The notes below the pieces were generated by a model, which did not search any database, had not been told where the DNA came from, and worked only from the letters and a program-made list of their open reading frames with translations. Both the position numbers and the translations under genes were made by a program. From Nectonema munidae (lineage: Eukaryota; Nematomorpha; Nectonematoida; Nectonematidae): a stretch of DNA of 64,000 nt. Shown in pieces: positions 13,801 to 24,445 of this stretch. Each line of letters begins with the position of its first letter. Position 1 is the first letter of the stretch. The stretch spans positions 396,501 to 460,500 of the forward strand of contig JAUIRK010001046.1 of NCBI GenBank assembly GCA_030549495.1. The letters run 5' to 3'.

Positions 13801-14722
13801 TTTAAGTCCTAAATTATCTTTTTCAATATTATTTTGTATTAGCGTTTAGAATTTAAAAAAGACAAATTGGAATTGAAAGCTACATTTTTCAATCACTTGA
13901 TATGATTTATTGAGCATTTGCTAATCATCAAACAGCCGTTTATTCATTGAAATTTCAGCATTCATTGTTTTGAATTTTTTGTTAATCCTCAAGATTTTGT
14001 GTTATTGCTTTCCCTATTTAATATTACAAGAATGTCTCTGGCTTTTGAAAGTGATGATGAACATATATGAACATTTTACCGAATTTGAATAAAACTTTTT
14101 TCCAGAATTAGACGATGAGAATGGAGATAGCAGTTGTTATTGCTGAATATTTCGATGAAGAAAAGAATGTAAGGAGAGAGGGGTCAAAAGATGAAAGCTT
14201 TACTCTGAAAACTTATATTTATAAACTTGAAAGCTTATATTTTTTAAAATTTTGTCGAAAAAAGTTATAAGCGCTCAAAGTTTTTTTTACAAAAAGATAT
14301 AATAGTTTGGCTCTCGCTTCTTCAGCATATAAAATGCCTACAAAGCTTTGCCATGCTATCGATATTCTAAGAGCGAGATTTCTTCTTTTGACATTGAACT
14401 TGAAATTTTCTTTCAAGAAAATGTCTTCTTGAAAGTTCTTCTTGATATTTGTCAGGATTCATCATTTTGAAAAGAAAAATCTTCTCTGAATAATGCTAAC
14501 ACATAACACAGGGTTAGTAAGTACTACATCTTTTTAAAGATAGGGTATATTTAATACGGAAAGGAATTTACAATAAAAAAGGTGCCTTACTGTTGCTGAT
14601 TTATTGGAGATGAGTTTGAACAAAAAAGAGTTGACTTCTTTGGATAGCGTTGTCTTAGTGGTTAGAAAAAGTTTTCCACCGATATTCAAAGTGATCCATT
14701 CCTCTTTCACTAACGCATACAT
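1855..14722 (-). CDS. KCTD5: KCTD2/5/17-type BTB protein (insomniac/KCTD5), five exons
   Basis: Exons on the minus strand are 14591-14722, 8143-8251, 4766-4860, 3535-3624 and 1855-2007; all junctions are GT-AG and in phase, giving 192 residues. The BTB/T1 domain occupies about residues 9-110: [18 protein letters not shown], then [18 protein letters not shown], then [12 protein letters not shown] across an exon junction. The KCTD5-type C-terminal part follows with [24 protein letters not shown] and [10 protein letters not shown]. Family members form pentamers and act as substrate adaptors of cullin-3 ubiquitin ligase; fly insomniac affects sleep. Human KCTD5 is 234 residues and fly insomniac about 210, so the N-terminal tail is short. 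ATG at 14722 is the first in-frame start, but an upstream exon spliced to the AG near 14711 is possible. Introns carry many transposons, yet every exon is open, so the gene looks functional. Confidence 0.93.
2417..2538. repeat. Two imperfect 61-bp tandem units
   Basis: Two adjacent units share GGTACT(A/G)GAGATTT-like starts, a TTCTGGNAAAAATAAAAT core and a CTTATTAGTAT-like end. They lie in the last KCTD intron. There are only two copies and no known family. Confidence 0.45.
6527..6655. mobile_element. TTAA-flanked MITE, GTCGAC-palindrome type
   Basis: TTAA bounds both ends and the right end reads GGG-TTAA. The element carries GCAGAC/GTCTGC-type boxes, the segment TCTAATGTAAAGCAGAAGAT and the 16-base perfect palindrome GTCGACTATAGTCGAC at 6620-6635. 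It is the inverse of the copy at 62167-62303, but its left tip has lost the CCC. TTAA target choice and CCC/GGG ends suggest piggyBac mobilisation; no transposase is encoded. Confidence 0.65.
7128..7166. repeat. AAT trinucleotide microsatellite
   Basis: This is a run of AAT units with one AAC interruption, lying inside the decayed LINE in KCTD intron 2. Confidence 0.85.
8462..8584. repeat. Partial copy of the short TIR element at 15335
   Basis: It begins TAGGGTTGGCAGATGTCC and continues with TTGCTTAATAACGGAATCC and an AATCTTAT block, matching the left half of the element at 15335-15602. No right terminus is seen; LINE sequence begins just beyond. Confidence 0.5.
8590..9783 (+). mobile_element. 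Decayed LINE, RT region to C-terminal domain (5' part)
   Basis: In plus-strand frames the order is a [12 protein letters not shown] block, an [11 protein letters not shown] block near 8720, a [13 protein letters not shown] stretch, a [17 protein letters not shown] stretch near 9120, and a [17 protein letters not shown] C-terminal block near 9250. These are hallmarks of the RT thumb and C-terminal region of CR1/Jockey-group LINEs. Many stops show age. A Tigger element inserted at 9784 appears to split this LINE from its 3' end (11919-12121). It lies in KCTD intron 1, antisense to the gene. Confidence 0.7.
9784..11918 (+). mobile_element. Tigger/pogo DNA transposon with a nested MITE
   Basis: The ends are imperfect inverted repeats: CAGTAAAACCTTTGCC with an internal ATATTAAGGACA on the left, and CAATGGAACTTTGATATT with ATTAAGGACA on the right, read inward. 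The flanks are TA/TA, the pogo target duplication. The transposase is on the plus strand. Pieces include [18 protein letters not shown] near 10395, [16 protein letters not shown] near 10920, [17 protein letters not shown] near 11125, and a longer open C-terminal stretch (11319-11747) with [16 protein letters not shown]. Tigger/pogo enzymes are DDE transposases related to CENP-B and jerky. The gene is broken by the MITE at 10448-10775 and by a few stops. It sits inside a LINE in KCTD intron 1. Confidence 0.85.
10448..10775. mobile_element. Foldback MITE with tandemly repeated arms, nested in Tigger
   Basis: The ends are exact inverted repeats (CCATTTTTAGTTCTAAAGG and its complement) flanked by TATATA on both sides. 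The left arm contains about six copies of a 20-21-bp unit like TTCTAAAGTGTCTTTTTTAA; the right arm has only about two. A TTTTACTTTTCTGAATAAG segment pairs with its complement around the centre. The insertion splits the Tigger coding stretch between NIYN and MYETALF. Removing the MITE plus 4 bp of repeat keeps the Tigger frame, so the insertion came after Tigger arrived. A shorter relative lies at 13763-13882. Confidence 0.75.
11919..12121 (+). mobile_element. Probable LINE 3' end with CTT-repeat tail
   Basis: Immediately after the Tigger right end comes about 170 bp of non-coding sequence and AAAATAAA, followed by nine CTT units (about 12094-12121). Simple-repeat tails are typical of CR1/Jockey-group LINEs. 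Position and orientation fit the LINE interrupted at 9783, so I infer this is its displaced 3' end. Confidence 0.5.
12569..13466. mobile_element. Complete non-autonomous hAT element
   Basis: The flanking 8-bp target duplication ATCTAAAG is exact (12561-12568 and 13467-13474). The ends are TAGGGATGTATCGG on the left and the complement of TAGAGATGTATCAG on the right, a classic hAT tip. A second inverted motif, ACATACGCATCCG, lies inside both ends. The 898-bp interior has no recognisable transposase. It lies in KCTD intron 1. Confidence 0.88.
13763..13882. repeat. Short foldback relative of the 10448 MITE
   Basis: It contains repeated AATTTGTCTTTTTTAA-type units followed by the inverted unit (TTTAGAATTTAAAAAAGAC). 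The unit matches the arm repeat of the MITE inside Tigger. Ends are indistinct. Confidence 0.45.
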
Positions 14723-15089
14723 CAGAGCAGCCAACAAACAAGGCACAGGATTGGTGATTTATGACAACTAAAGTGAACAAAAATCAGAATACATAGTACG
14801 GCTATATATCTAACTTATGGATAATAGGCCCTGTACCCTCACGATTTCCTTCTTGGGGATGGAGTCATTTGAAGAATAGAGTTCAGCATAATTAGAGTTC
14901 AGGACGGAAACAATCTAATGTTATAATTTGACATATTCAACGCATAATACAAAAATGATTTTGTGAATGAAACGTCTGTAAGAATGGGAAAATAAAAATA
15001 CTCGAATGAAGTACCAATAAATGTAAAGAATGAAAATAAAACTGATGTGAATAAATCCACGATTGTAGTTGAGAAGATTATGCTTAACT

Positions 15090-15215
15090 CTTATGCTCAA
15101 ATAGCTTCGGTTTCCAAAGATTCCTCCCCTGAACCCCAGTAACCGCCGCTCACAGAGCGCACCCCACACTCCCAGCTGTAAGGTCCGCTTGACTTCCTAT
15201 GGCTTAATGGTCTAC
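15090..15215 (-). promoter_or_regulatory. GC-rich block upstream of the KCTD gene, possible promoter or 5' exon
   Basis: This 125-bp block is strikingly GC-rich for the window (CCGCCGCTCACAGAGCGCACC is part of it). It lies about 370-490 bp upstream of the first recognised KCTD coding exon. It could be the promoter or an untranslated first exon. On the minus strand one frame is open for about 30 codons with no useful ATG. This is an inference from composition and position only. Confidence 0.25.
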
Positions 15216-15334
15216 CAACGTCTAAAATAATTTTCTGTATTACCCCTTTATATGTTTATATAATTTTATAATCATTGTTAAAAATATATTAAATAAAAAA
15301 TTCTGTATTATTGATCTGTATCGACATATATAAG

Positions 15335-15602
15335 TAGAGTTACCAGATGTCCCGGTTTTATCTTTGCTTAATAACGGAATCCTGGGGGATTGAGAAGATT
15401 CCCCATTTTCCATTCACTAATCTTATGGGAGTTTATACAAATTTACGTACAAATATGATTGATTATCTTTTTTATTATAAAAACTCCTCTTCTATTTTCA
15501 AAGTATTTTTAAAATTATTTATTTTTTCGAGGAATAAATTTTTTTGAATTTTTCAAGACCATTTTTATTAGGATTTGGTGATTTAAAAATCTGGCAACCC
15601 TA
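15335..15602. mobile_element. Short TIR element (TAGRGTTRCCAGAT ends)
   Basis: The left end TAGAGTTACCAGAT and right end ATCTGGCAACCCTA form inverted repeats 268 bp apart. The interior shares AATAACGGAATCCT with a partial copy at 8462-8584, which confirms a dispersed family. No clear target duplication is visible, so the superfamily (hAT or other) is uncertain. Confidence 0.5.
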
Positions 15603-15927
15603 TATTTAAAGAAAAACTGACCGGTAAATGTAAAATAATTTTAGTATCGAATAAAAACTTTTTGAGCGCGGATGTTCAAAAAATTAGAGAGAGCATTGGA
15701 TATTAAAAGTACCGAAACTTGCGCTAATTTCAAGATATTTATCGTTTAAAAATAAGCAACCGCGCGCTCGTATGATTTAGGGTTAAATTTTAAAGTACAT
15801 ATACTACTCATTCAAAATAATATGAAAATATTCTAAATTCTTACCTTTTTTCATAAAACAAATTCTTGAACTAATTCACAGAAATCACAATTACCAGTAA
15901 GTGAAATTCAAATTATGTTTTTTCATT

Positions 15928-16190
15928 TTAACCCTTTTGAGGACCGGCGTAACACTAGTGTCCCAAGAAATGAAACTTGTCTGCTTTTAAATATTGGAAA
16001 AAAGCAGACTATTGATTTTAAAAATTTTAGTTGTCAAATAGTTAAAGAGATTTACAAAAATTGATTTTATATACCAAATACACTCATTTTTATAAGAAAC
16101 GAATAGTTACAAAAGGTTCGCATTTCTACTTTCAGTATTGAAAGTTTTTTAAATTTCATCCAAAAAAAGCAGACAAGACTTTAGGTGGTT
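15928..16190. mobile_element. Partial TTAA/CCCTTTT MITE with GTCTGC boxes
   Basis: The left end is TTAA-CCCTTTTGAGGACCGG, followed by the palindrome ACACTAGTGT and then TTGTCTGCTTTT and AAAAGCAGACTA in inverted orientation. A third GCAGACAAG box lies near 16175. No right tip or TTAA was identified, so this is one truncated copy or two overlapping ones. Confidence 0.45.
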
Positions 16191-16235
16191 TTTTTGCGAA
16201 TGAGGAAGAATTATTTTGCCGTATAATGATCTCAC

Positions 16236-18470
16236 CGGTAGTCGGAGAATCTCTGATTGTGGTGATTCACTGATTATTTCTTCATTCTTTGATCTAACCG
16301 CATTATTTCTTCATTCTTTGATCTAACCGCTAGCATGCATCTCTTCTCCACTAATGTGCAGTTCTTATTTTCCTCATCACTCTCTCTTACTCTATATACG
16401 CTTGTTATTCTTTTAACATGCTCACTCGTTATGTGCGCATTGATAACGTCTGAGAAAGCAGTGTATGAGTTTGATGGGGGTGAGGCATGAAACGAAATCA
16501 AATAACTCTCATATATTGAAGAAAATGGATAAACAATCGAGTTTGTATACCCATAAAATGTGGAAGTAATTATCTGGAATTTACTTTCTTTAGTATTTTC
16601 TAGCAGACTTTATAATAGGATTAGTGAGATAGCATCACTAAGACAGCTGTCAATCTTATTCTATTCTTGTATCTGTACAATACAATATCTTTGTTTTCAT
16701 TTCCTTTTCTTTGAGAAAATCAAATGTTTAGAGACGGTTACAAATACTTTAAAAAACAAGAATTATTATTGTACTAAGTCTAAATGCCCAGGTAAAAACT
16801 TTTAATATAAATTTCAAATATTTTTATAATACAAATATCTTTTATAGGAAGAATCATATTATCAAAAAGTGATTCCTCAACACTATAGTTCATTCCTCAT
16901 AGTCATGACCCCATTACAGAAGCTGTTAATAAATTTACTACAAAAATCAAAGCAGATGCGCTAACAACAAGAAAATCCACAAGTGAAATATATCAGTATA
17001 TTTTTATTTACATTTTATAATAACACTCCTAAAAGATAATACAAAATGTCTTACACCTAAATTTTAATGCAAATATATTTAATACTTCTTTATTATTGTA
17101 GAGAAAACTTATCAATTTTAAATTCTGAAGAACGAGAAAAAATTGGAAAGAAAAGAACGATTTTAAGAAGAATTAGATTCATCAAAAAAAGAATATGCCC
17201 TCCAAAAGATATTTTTTTCACAATACCCGAAAAATATATGTTTGCCAATCAAACTAATTTTCTTCAAGAAGATACCATTATTGAACACAAAAGACTTTTG
17301 GTATTTTATGGAAATGTGCTAAAACATATAAATCAAGTCAATCCTATAAATACTCTTTACATTGACGGTACATTTAAAAAATCTCCAAAGCACTTTTACC
17401 AAATAGTAACAGTGCATGCTTTTCACAACAATATTCAAATCCCCATACTCTATGCTCTTGCTTCTGATAAAAAAGAAGAAACATATAAGTAATCTTTTTT
17501 CTTTTTACTTCAAATCTTTAAAATGTATTTTTTTAAGTAATATCTTCCAAAGTCTGAAAAAAGTAATTCGGGAAGATCAAGTTACTAGTATTTGTGGTGA
17601 TTTTGAAAAAGGAATCATTTCTTCAGGAAAAAAGTACTTTTTTTTATTTACTTTTAATTTAAATTTGTTTCTTTTAATACATTCATTTTAGTTTAATACA
17701 TTCATTTAGCTATGTATATATTTAAATTATTTAATGGGAAGTTACCCAAAATTTTTAACAATATTTTAGACTCATGATATCCATTTTACCTCATGATATC
17801 CAACTGTCAAATCAAACAGACGAAGCATATGAAGTGGATTTTTCAATATTAAATGGAAGAAGATTTGATGTTTCATATATTTTATCTTGAAATAAAAATT
17901 TTCTTGTATGTTTTTTTTCAAACAATATCTAATTATTACATTGAAGACTGTTTTGGGTAAATTTAATTATGTTTGTATTGATTTAAAAAGTAAAAAGTAA
18001 TAGTAAATATAAAGTAGAAATAAAATATAATATATTCTATTATTTTTTTATTTTCACATTAAGCAGTTTTAAATTTGACATTTTATGGTTATAGAGAGGT
18101 TGCTACCTATAGTTAGAAATAAATTTGTCTAAAATAATACATTAAAGTGTTGAAATAATAAATATTTAACAATAAGTTGAATAAAATTATGTAATTAAAA
18201 TTAAATATCTATTCTTCAATATATGACAGTTATTTGATTTCGTTTCATGCCTCACCCCCATCAAACTCATACACTGCTTTCTCAGACGTTATCAATGCGC
18301 ACATAACGAGTGAGCATGTTAAAAGAATAACAAGCGTATATAGAGTAAGAGAGAGTGATGAGGAAAATAAGAACTGCACATTAGTGGAGAAGAGATGCAT
18401 GCTAGCGGTTAGATCAAAGAATGAAGAAATAATCAGTGAATCACCACAATCAGAGATTCTCCTAGAACCG
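16236..18470 (+). mobile_element. MULE copy 1, internally deleted
   Basis: Long inverted repeats bound the copy: about 290 bp on the left (16236-16526) and 258 bp on the right (18213-18470). The left one carries a 29-bp tandem duplication (16273-16301 and 16302-16330). The interior matches copy 2 almost base for base through the FLYWCH and catalytic exons (16710-17633). It then lacks the exons encoding the CX2H and EGFH parts, keeping only a C-terminal remnant near 17790-17890. The FLYWCH part lacks 16 bp present in copy 2. No 9-bp target duplication is evident. It abuts copy 2 directly at 18470/18471. Confidence 0.88.
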
Positions 18471-21099
18471 GGTGTGAGGCATGAAACGAAATCAAATAAC
18501 TGTCATATATTGAAGAAATGTGAAAGTAATTATCTGGAATTTACTTTCTTTAGTATTTTCTTGCAGACTTTATAATAGGATTAGTGAGATAGCACTAAGA
18601 CAGCTGTCAATCTTATTCTATTCTTGTATCTGTACAATACAATATCTTTGTTTTCATTTCCTTTTCTTTGAGAAAATCAAATGTTTAGAGACGGTTACAA
18701 ATACTTTAAAAAACAAGAATTTCAAACTACAGTACATTATTATTGTACTAAGTCTAAATGCCCAGGTAAAAACTTTTAATATAAATTTCAAATATTTTTA
18801 TAATACAAATATCTTTTATAGGAAGAATCATATTATCAAAAAGTGATTCCTCAACACTATAGTTCATTCCTCATAGTCATGACCCCATTACAGAAGCTGT
18901 TAATAAATTTACTACAAAAATCAAAGCAGATGCGCTAACAACAAGAAAATCCACAAGTGAAATATATCAGTATATTTTTATTTACATTTTATAATAACAC
19001 TCCTAAAAGATAATACAAAATGTCTTACACCTAAATTTTAATGCAAATATATTTAATACTTCTTTATTATTGTAGAGAAAACTTATCAATTTTAAATTCT
19101 GAAGAACGAGAAAAAATTGGAAAGAAAAGAACGATTTTAAGAAGAATTAGATTCAACAAAAAAAGAATATGTCCTCCAAAAGATATTTTTTTCACAATAC
19201 CCGAAAAATATATGTTTGCCAATCAAACTAATTTTCTTCAAGAAGATACCATTATTGAATACAAAAGACTTTTGGTATTTTATGGAAATGTGCTAAAACA
19301 TATAAATCAAGTCAATCCTATAAATACTCTTTACATTGACGGTACATTTAAAAAATCTCCAAAGCACTTTTACCAAATAGTAACAGTGCATGCTTTTCAC
19401 AACAATATTCAAATCCCCATACTCTATGCTCTTGCTTCTGATAAAAAAGAAGAAACATATAAGTAATCTTTTTTCTTTTTACTTCAAATCTTTAAAATGT
19501 ATTTTTTTAAGTAATATCTTCCAAAGTCTGAAAAAAGTAATTCGGGAAGATGAAGTTACTAGTATTTGTGGTGATTTTGAAAAAGGAATCATTTCTTCAG
19601 GAAAAAAAGTACTTTTTTTTATTTACTTTTAATATAAATTTGTTTCTTTTAATACATTCATTTTAGTCTTTTGTTAATGCCACATACTCGGGATGTTATT
19701 TTCATTTCTGTCAATCGATCTACAGAAGGCTAGCATCCTTAGGGTATGGGTCCAAATACTCAAAATCAACTAAATTCAGACATTGTATTAGGATGTTACT
19801 TGCAATTGCATTTTTGCCACCTTCAGAAGTACTTTATACGTTTACTTTAAACTTTTATTGACTCAAAAATTTTAGGTGAAATATATATTTAACAAAATGA
19901 AGAGATTTTTAGAACCCCTTGAAATTGGTAGTTTTGTTGAATATTTTGAAATTACTTGGATTCGCAATTGCAATATAAACATATGGAATGTACAAGGAAA
20001 AGCAATTAGAACAAACAATCATTGTGAAGGGTTTCACAACGCGTAAGTGAACTTTATAATTTGTTATTTTTTTTATACATTTTTTCTTGAATAAATCTTT
20101 CTTTCTTTATTAAGTGATAAGTTTACTTTTTACTTTTCTAATAAACCTTTTGCAACATTTTAGAATGAAATCTCACCTTCCTTTTGAAAATACAACAGCT
20201 TGGGAAGTTATGAATTTTTTTATAAGTTCAGAAGAAAAATTAATGAAAGATATGTGTGAGATAGAAGAAATAAATTCAAAGTATTGCTGGAATGGGGGCA
20301 ACGAAGCCAAAAGAAAAGAGAGAGAAGAAAATATTGAAAGGATCCAAAACGATTATCATCGAAATAAAAATGTTTCCCTTTTTCTTTCCAGACTTACCTC
20401 AGTTATTTGTCATGCTCATGATACCCAACTGTCAAATCAAACAGACGAAGCATATGAAGTGGATTTTTCAATATTAAATGGAAGAAGATTTGATGTTTCA
20501 TATATTTTATCTTGAAATAAAAATTTTCTTGTATGTTTTTTTTCAAACAATATCTAATTATTACATTGAAGACTGTTTTGGGTAAATTTAATTATGTTTG
20601 TATTGATTTAAAAAGTAAAAAGTAATAGTAAATATAAAGTAGAAATAAAATATAATATATTCTATTATTTTTTTATTTTCATATTAAGCAGTTTTATATT
20701 TGACATTTTATGGTTATAGAGAGGTTGCTACCTATAGTTAGAAATAAATTTGTCTAAAATAATACATTAAAGTGTTGAAATAATAAATATTTAACAATAA
20801 GTTGAATAAAATTATGTAATTAAAATTAAATATCTTTTCTTCAATATATGACAGTTATTTGATTTCGTTTCATGCCTCACACCCGTCAAACTCATACACT
20901 GCTTTCTCAGACGTTATCAATGCGCACATAGCGAGTGAGCATGTTAAAAGAAAAACAAGCGTATATAGAGTAAGAGAGAGTGATGAGGCAAATAAGAACT
21001 GCACATTAGTGGAGAAGAGATAAATGCATGCTAGCGGTTAGATCAAAGAATGAAGAAATAATCAGTGAATCACCACAATCAGAGATTCTCCTAGAACCG
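18471..21099 (+). mobile_element. MULE copy 2, nearly full length with truncated left TIR
   Basis: The right TIR (about 20842-21099) is complete and ends at CCTAGAACCG like copy 1. The left TIR is cut to about 46 bp, starting GGTGTGAGGCATGAAACG exactly where copy 1 ends. It contains the full spliced transposase (18681-20515). The near-identity of the copies suggests recent duplication or one copy landing in the end of another, followed by loss of the outer left TIR. No target duplication is seen at 21100. Confidence 0.88.
18681..20515 (+). CDS. MULE transposase with FLYWCH zinc finger, seven exons
   Basis: Inferred exons are 18681-18765, 18822-18969, 19076-19462, 19512-19608, 19667-19828, 19876-20042 and 20164-20515. 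All junctions are GT-AG and in phase; introns are 47-121 bp. The N-terminal exons encode a FLYWCH finger (FRDGYKYFKK, then YYCTKSKCPG, then HSHDP). Exon 3 has the first catalytic Asp in LYIDGTFKKSPKHFYQ. The exon 3/4 junction gives EETYNNIFQSL, and exon 4 has the second Asp in ICGDFEKGI. Exon 5 has the CX2H motif in GCYFHFCQSIYRRL. Exon 6 has the presumed Glu in RTNNHCEGFHN. The total is about 465 residues. One in-frame TAG (18860-18862) lies in the FLYWCH part and is shared by copy 1, so either both are dead or splicing differs there. This enzyme class cuts and pastes DNA in the nucleus. Confidence 0.85.
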
Positions 21100-23239
21100 T
21101 ATATTTTATGTCAATATTATGGCATTCAATTAGTTATATCTATTTAAAAAAAAGTCCATTTTAACTGAAATTTTCTCTCTCCAAAGAGGCAAAGGTGAAG
21201 ATCACTGCAAATCAAATTTCGATAACGAGCATCACTATGGTGGCTGGCGTATGCATCAAACACACATATATATTGATTACATAAATTGAAATTTATGTAG
21301 TAAGCACAACACTCATGATAAGTTCATTTTTCAAAATTATAATAATAATAATAATAGAGATAATAGAAGAGAGATAGTAATAAATAAAGCAACAAATGAC
21401 TGACTACTACTGCTTAACTACAGATATGAAGCAAGAGCAAAGTAATTAAGGAAATTTAATCATATGTGCAGTTGAGGATGATGAGTGAATGAAAACTCTT
21501 TGATTCATCGTGAAAGATGACGCCATCATCTCGAAAAACGCGAAGATTGTTGTAGGAAAAAGTTATCTGATGATGTAATGATAATGATGATGATGATAAA
21601 TGAATACTATTTGCTTAAAATCAATATTGCTATCGAGATGAAACTAAATTAAAAAACAAAAGTTTACAGATGGATGACATGAAAAAACGCAGAAATGTGT
21701 GCATAAAACTTCAACGAAATCAAGATTAAAGTTAATCAGCGTGAATTACCGCGCATTTGAATTTAGGAAGGAGAGAGCGAATATTTTTTAAAAGCACACA
21801 CAGTGAATAAGCTGAACACATCTTACTACAGATTTGCCACTTCAAAATGCGTCGAACTCTTTTGCATTTGTTACACCCCTTTAAAATGTTGTTGTCCTTT
21901 CTAATATAATTTTTTGGACGCATCATTTTCATATTTTTTATTTTAAATTGTGTGTCTTTGGTAGGCATGTTTGAATCCGAAAACTCGGGAAAACTGGCAT
22001 TAAAAGATTGTTTTTGAATATAAGCTTTATATTCTGTGTAAAAGAGTGATAGACGTCATATTTTTCAATTCGTTAGAAAACGAATATTAATATTTAAAAA
22101 CAAATTACATTAAAACAAAATTTAAAAAAATGTATTGAAAAAAATTATTTAAACTAATCCATGGTCAATTATCCCTTTCTCAATGTGTTTTGCTACGTGA
22201 AAAAATAAGCCCTTAGTCGATAGCACTGATTGTTTTTATTGATAGCTCAATAACTTGAGATAAGTGAGAAATATCTATATTTCTTTTGCCCAGCAAATTT
22301 TTAGCATGGTTTTAATCTTGAAAGTAACATATTTCCTAATAACATATTATCAGTTGTTTAAAAAATAAATAATTCATACCTCTTACAGTTGGCACCATAA
22401 TATTAACTCTTTTTCCAATTTTGAATCCGCGAGTACACTTCCTTATAAGATTAAAACACATGCTTGCAGAATTGTCGCCTTTCATTTGTCGATTTTTTAC
22501 TGTTAATTCTATCAAGTTTTCTAGTAGCTTTTTTGTAGGTTGGTTGTAATTTTTATTTTAAAATATACTATTCACAGTAAAATTGATGTATCTACGCATA
22601 ATTTTTTCTAACTTTTTGCTATCCTTTTCCTGCCCGTTTGTCAACTTCAAAAATACCGGTTTGTGGTATTTGCTACAAGTGCATACATGCCAACTCTACC
22701 GATTTAGGCATTAGTTAACGATTTTTAAGTGTTTTTAACGCCTAGCGATTTGACTTATTCCCACTTTTTGTTTTTTGTCTGGCTAACAGTTTTGTATTAT
22801 TAATACCGTACAGTGATCATAAAATGTTAATGTAAAATCAGTTAATTTAAGGCAAATAATTTCTACATAAAAGCTTTCATTTCTGTTAATAGTTCACTCT
22901 TTTCTATTTAATTTTTGATTTGAAAATATTTCCATAAACAAAATCGTAAGTATTATTTTCGCTATCTTCAATTTTTATTTCAAATAAAATGGCTTTTTAT
23001 TATCTAACTTTATTTTATATATTGTTTCTCTTTTTATTGACAATAAATCTAAATGATAAGGACGAAATTGACTTTTAACGACGATTTGAGTTTTGCATTT
23101 GAGGAATATATCTAATCCTTTTTATGTTTATAGTATACCTGTTATTTTTAGATTTTTGTATTTGTTTATTTCCTAAATTTATTGAATGCATTGGATTGAA
23201 ATGGAATTTTTACATATGCTTATTTATTTTTTTCATGAA
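21100..23239. other. No recognised gene; AT-rich and GATGAT-rich stretch
   Basis: The stretch contains an AAT run near 21340 and ATGATGATGATAA repeats near 21575. A 78-codon minus-strand open frame (21732-21968) has a Cys-rich middle (CNKCKRVRRILKW) but no recognised family. A minus-strand stretch near 22400-22560 resembles the tail seen after some integrases but is too short to assign. Nothing else is supported. Confidence 0.35.
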
Positions 23240-24445
23240 AAAAATATGGATGAAAAAAGTCACTATCAAAAGCTGGCAGGAAACGACATCAAAATTCCTT
23301 GAAAGAAGAATGGATAGGCAAATATGATGGGCGTATTCAGAGATAAAAACTTGGAGCTACATATGCCTTATGTCAGCTATGCTCAACGATATGTTAACAC
23401 TTTCGTACTGTCAAACACACCAGAGGAACTAAGACCATCATCAGCAACTCAAGTTTACCTCATATGTTTAACTGTAGATACTGTAATCAACACCCAAGTC
23501 ATGATACAGGGTTTTATTCTGGAGAACACAACTTCCCGATATCTGTGAATGATCATTTTTTCCGGTCAGCAAGATTGCCAGTAGCTTTCTCAGTGGATGC
23601 ACAAAAGCTACACATATTAACAACGCCATAGCTAGTGATTCTCGGAAAAATATAAACACACAGCTAAATCCACAGACAAATATAATAATTAATAATGCAT
23701 CTTCCATCCAGGAATACTTATATTATGCAAGCAAAAATGATACTCTCTGGCAACAGATGGATCTAATGATGAAGATGTCAAGTTCTTTACAGTTTTAGCC
23801 ACACACTAGATAGATGAAATGGTAAAAACCTTATTTCTAGACATGCCCATCCTCAATAATGCCACTGGTAATAATATTAACAAACTTGTCTAGAAGAAAG
23901 AGAATCTTTTAGGTACAAACAAGGGGGCAACGTTTCTATAGGAAGTTAGAAATTTTTATGAGAGAAGCTTGACTTACATGTCAAAAAAATTTCTATTCCA
24001 TGATGATATTGTTAAAGATGCCTAGTTTCTGGATCCAACACGTAGATATGATATTCCAGAAGACGTTCTGATGGGGACAGCGGCAATATTTCCAAGCGCC
24101 TGCAATAATATTGATTTTCTATCTTCTTAATTTTGTGAGAACCAGACTATACATGATGTAGAACTTCCTCACTTCAAAGAAAGGATTGATCTCTTCTGAA
24201 GTCAACTAAGTATCATGAAAAATGCAACTGATAGCTCGTTGAGGCTTGACCAGCTAGCATTGCTTACGAAAATTGGTTCGTTTGGGAAAGGCAAAAAAGG
24301 ATGTATGGATAATATGGATAATAATAATAATAGCAATACAAGCCAAAAAAAAGTAGAGGATCGTGAAAGAGTTACATTGAATAATAGCAATGTTTTTATT
24401 GTTTTACTAATAATAATCAAAGTTTTCTCCAGTTTTCTAAGTTAG
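23240..24445 (+). mobile_element. Decayed hAT-like transposase remnant
   Basis: Across shifting plus-strand frames there is a BED-finger-like region (EEWIGKYDGRIQR, YALCQLC, HFRTVKHTRGTK). After it come SKIASSFLSGCTKATH, an EYLYYASKNDTLWQQ stretch and FLDPTRRYDIPEDVL. The order and spacing recall animal hAT proteins with an N-terminal zinc finger and a conserved IASxFxxGxTK block. There are many stops and frame changes. No terminal repeats or target duplication were found, so family and ends are tentative. Confidence 0.4.

Noticed and set aside
16274-18575. Protein-like open frames of 65-113 codons at both ends of MULE copy 1 (same protein, opposite strands)
   Set aside because: They are the two arms of the terminal inverted repeat, so matching frames are expected. 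No family match and no start or splice context.
22400-22560. Minus-strand stretch (RKCTRGFKIGKRVNIMVP) recalling the region after some integrases
   Set aside because: Too short and isolated; no integrase core or terminal repeats nearby.
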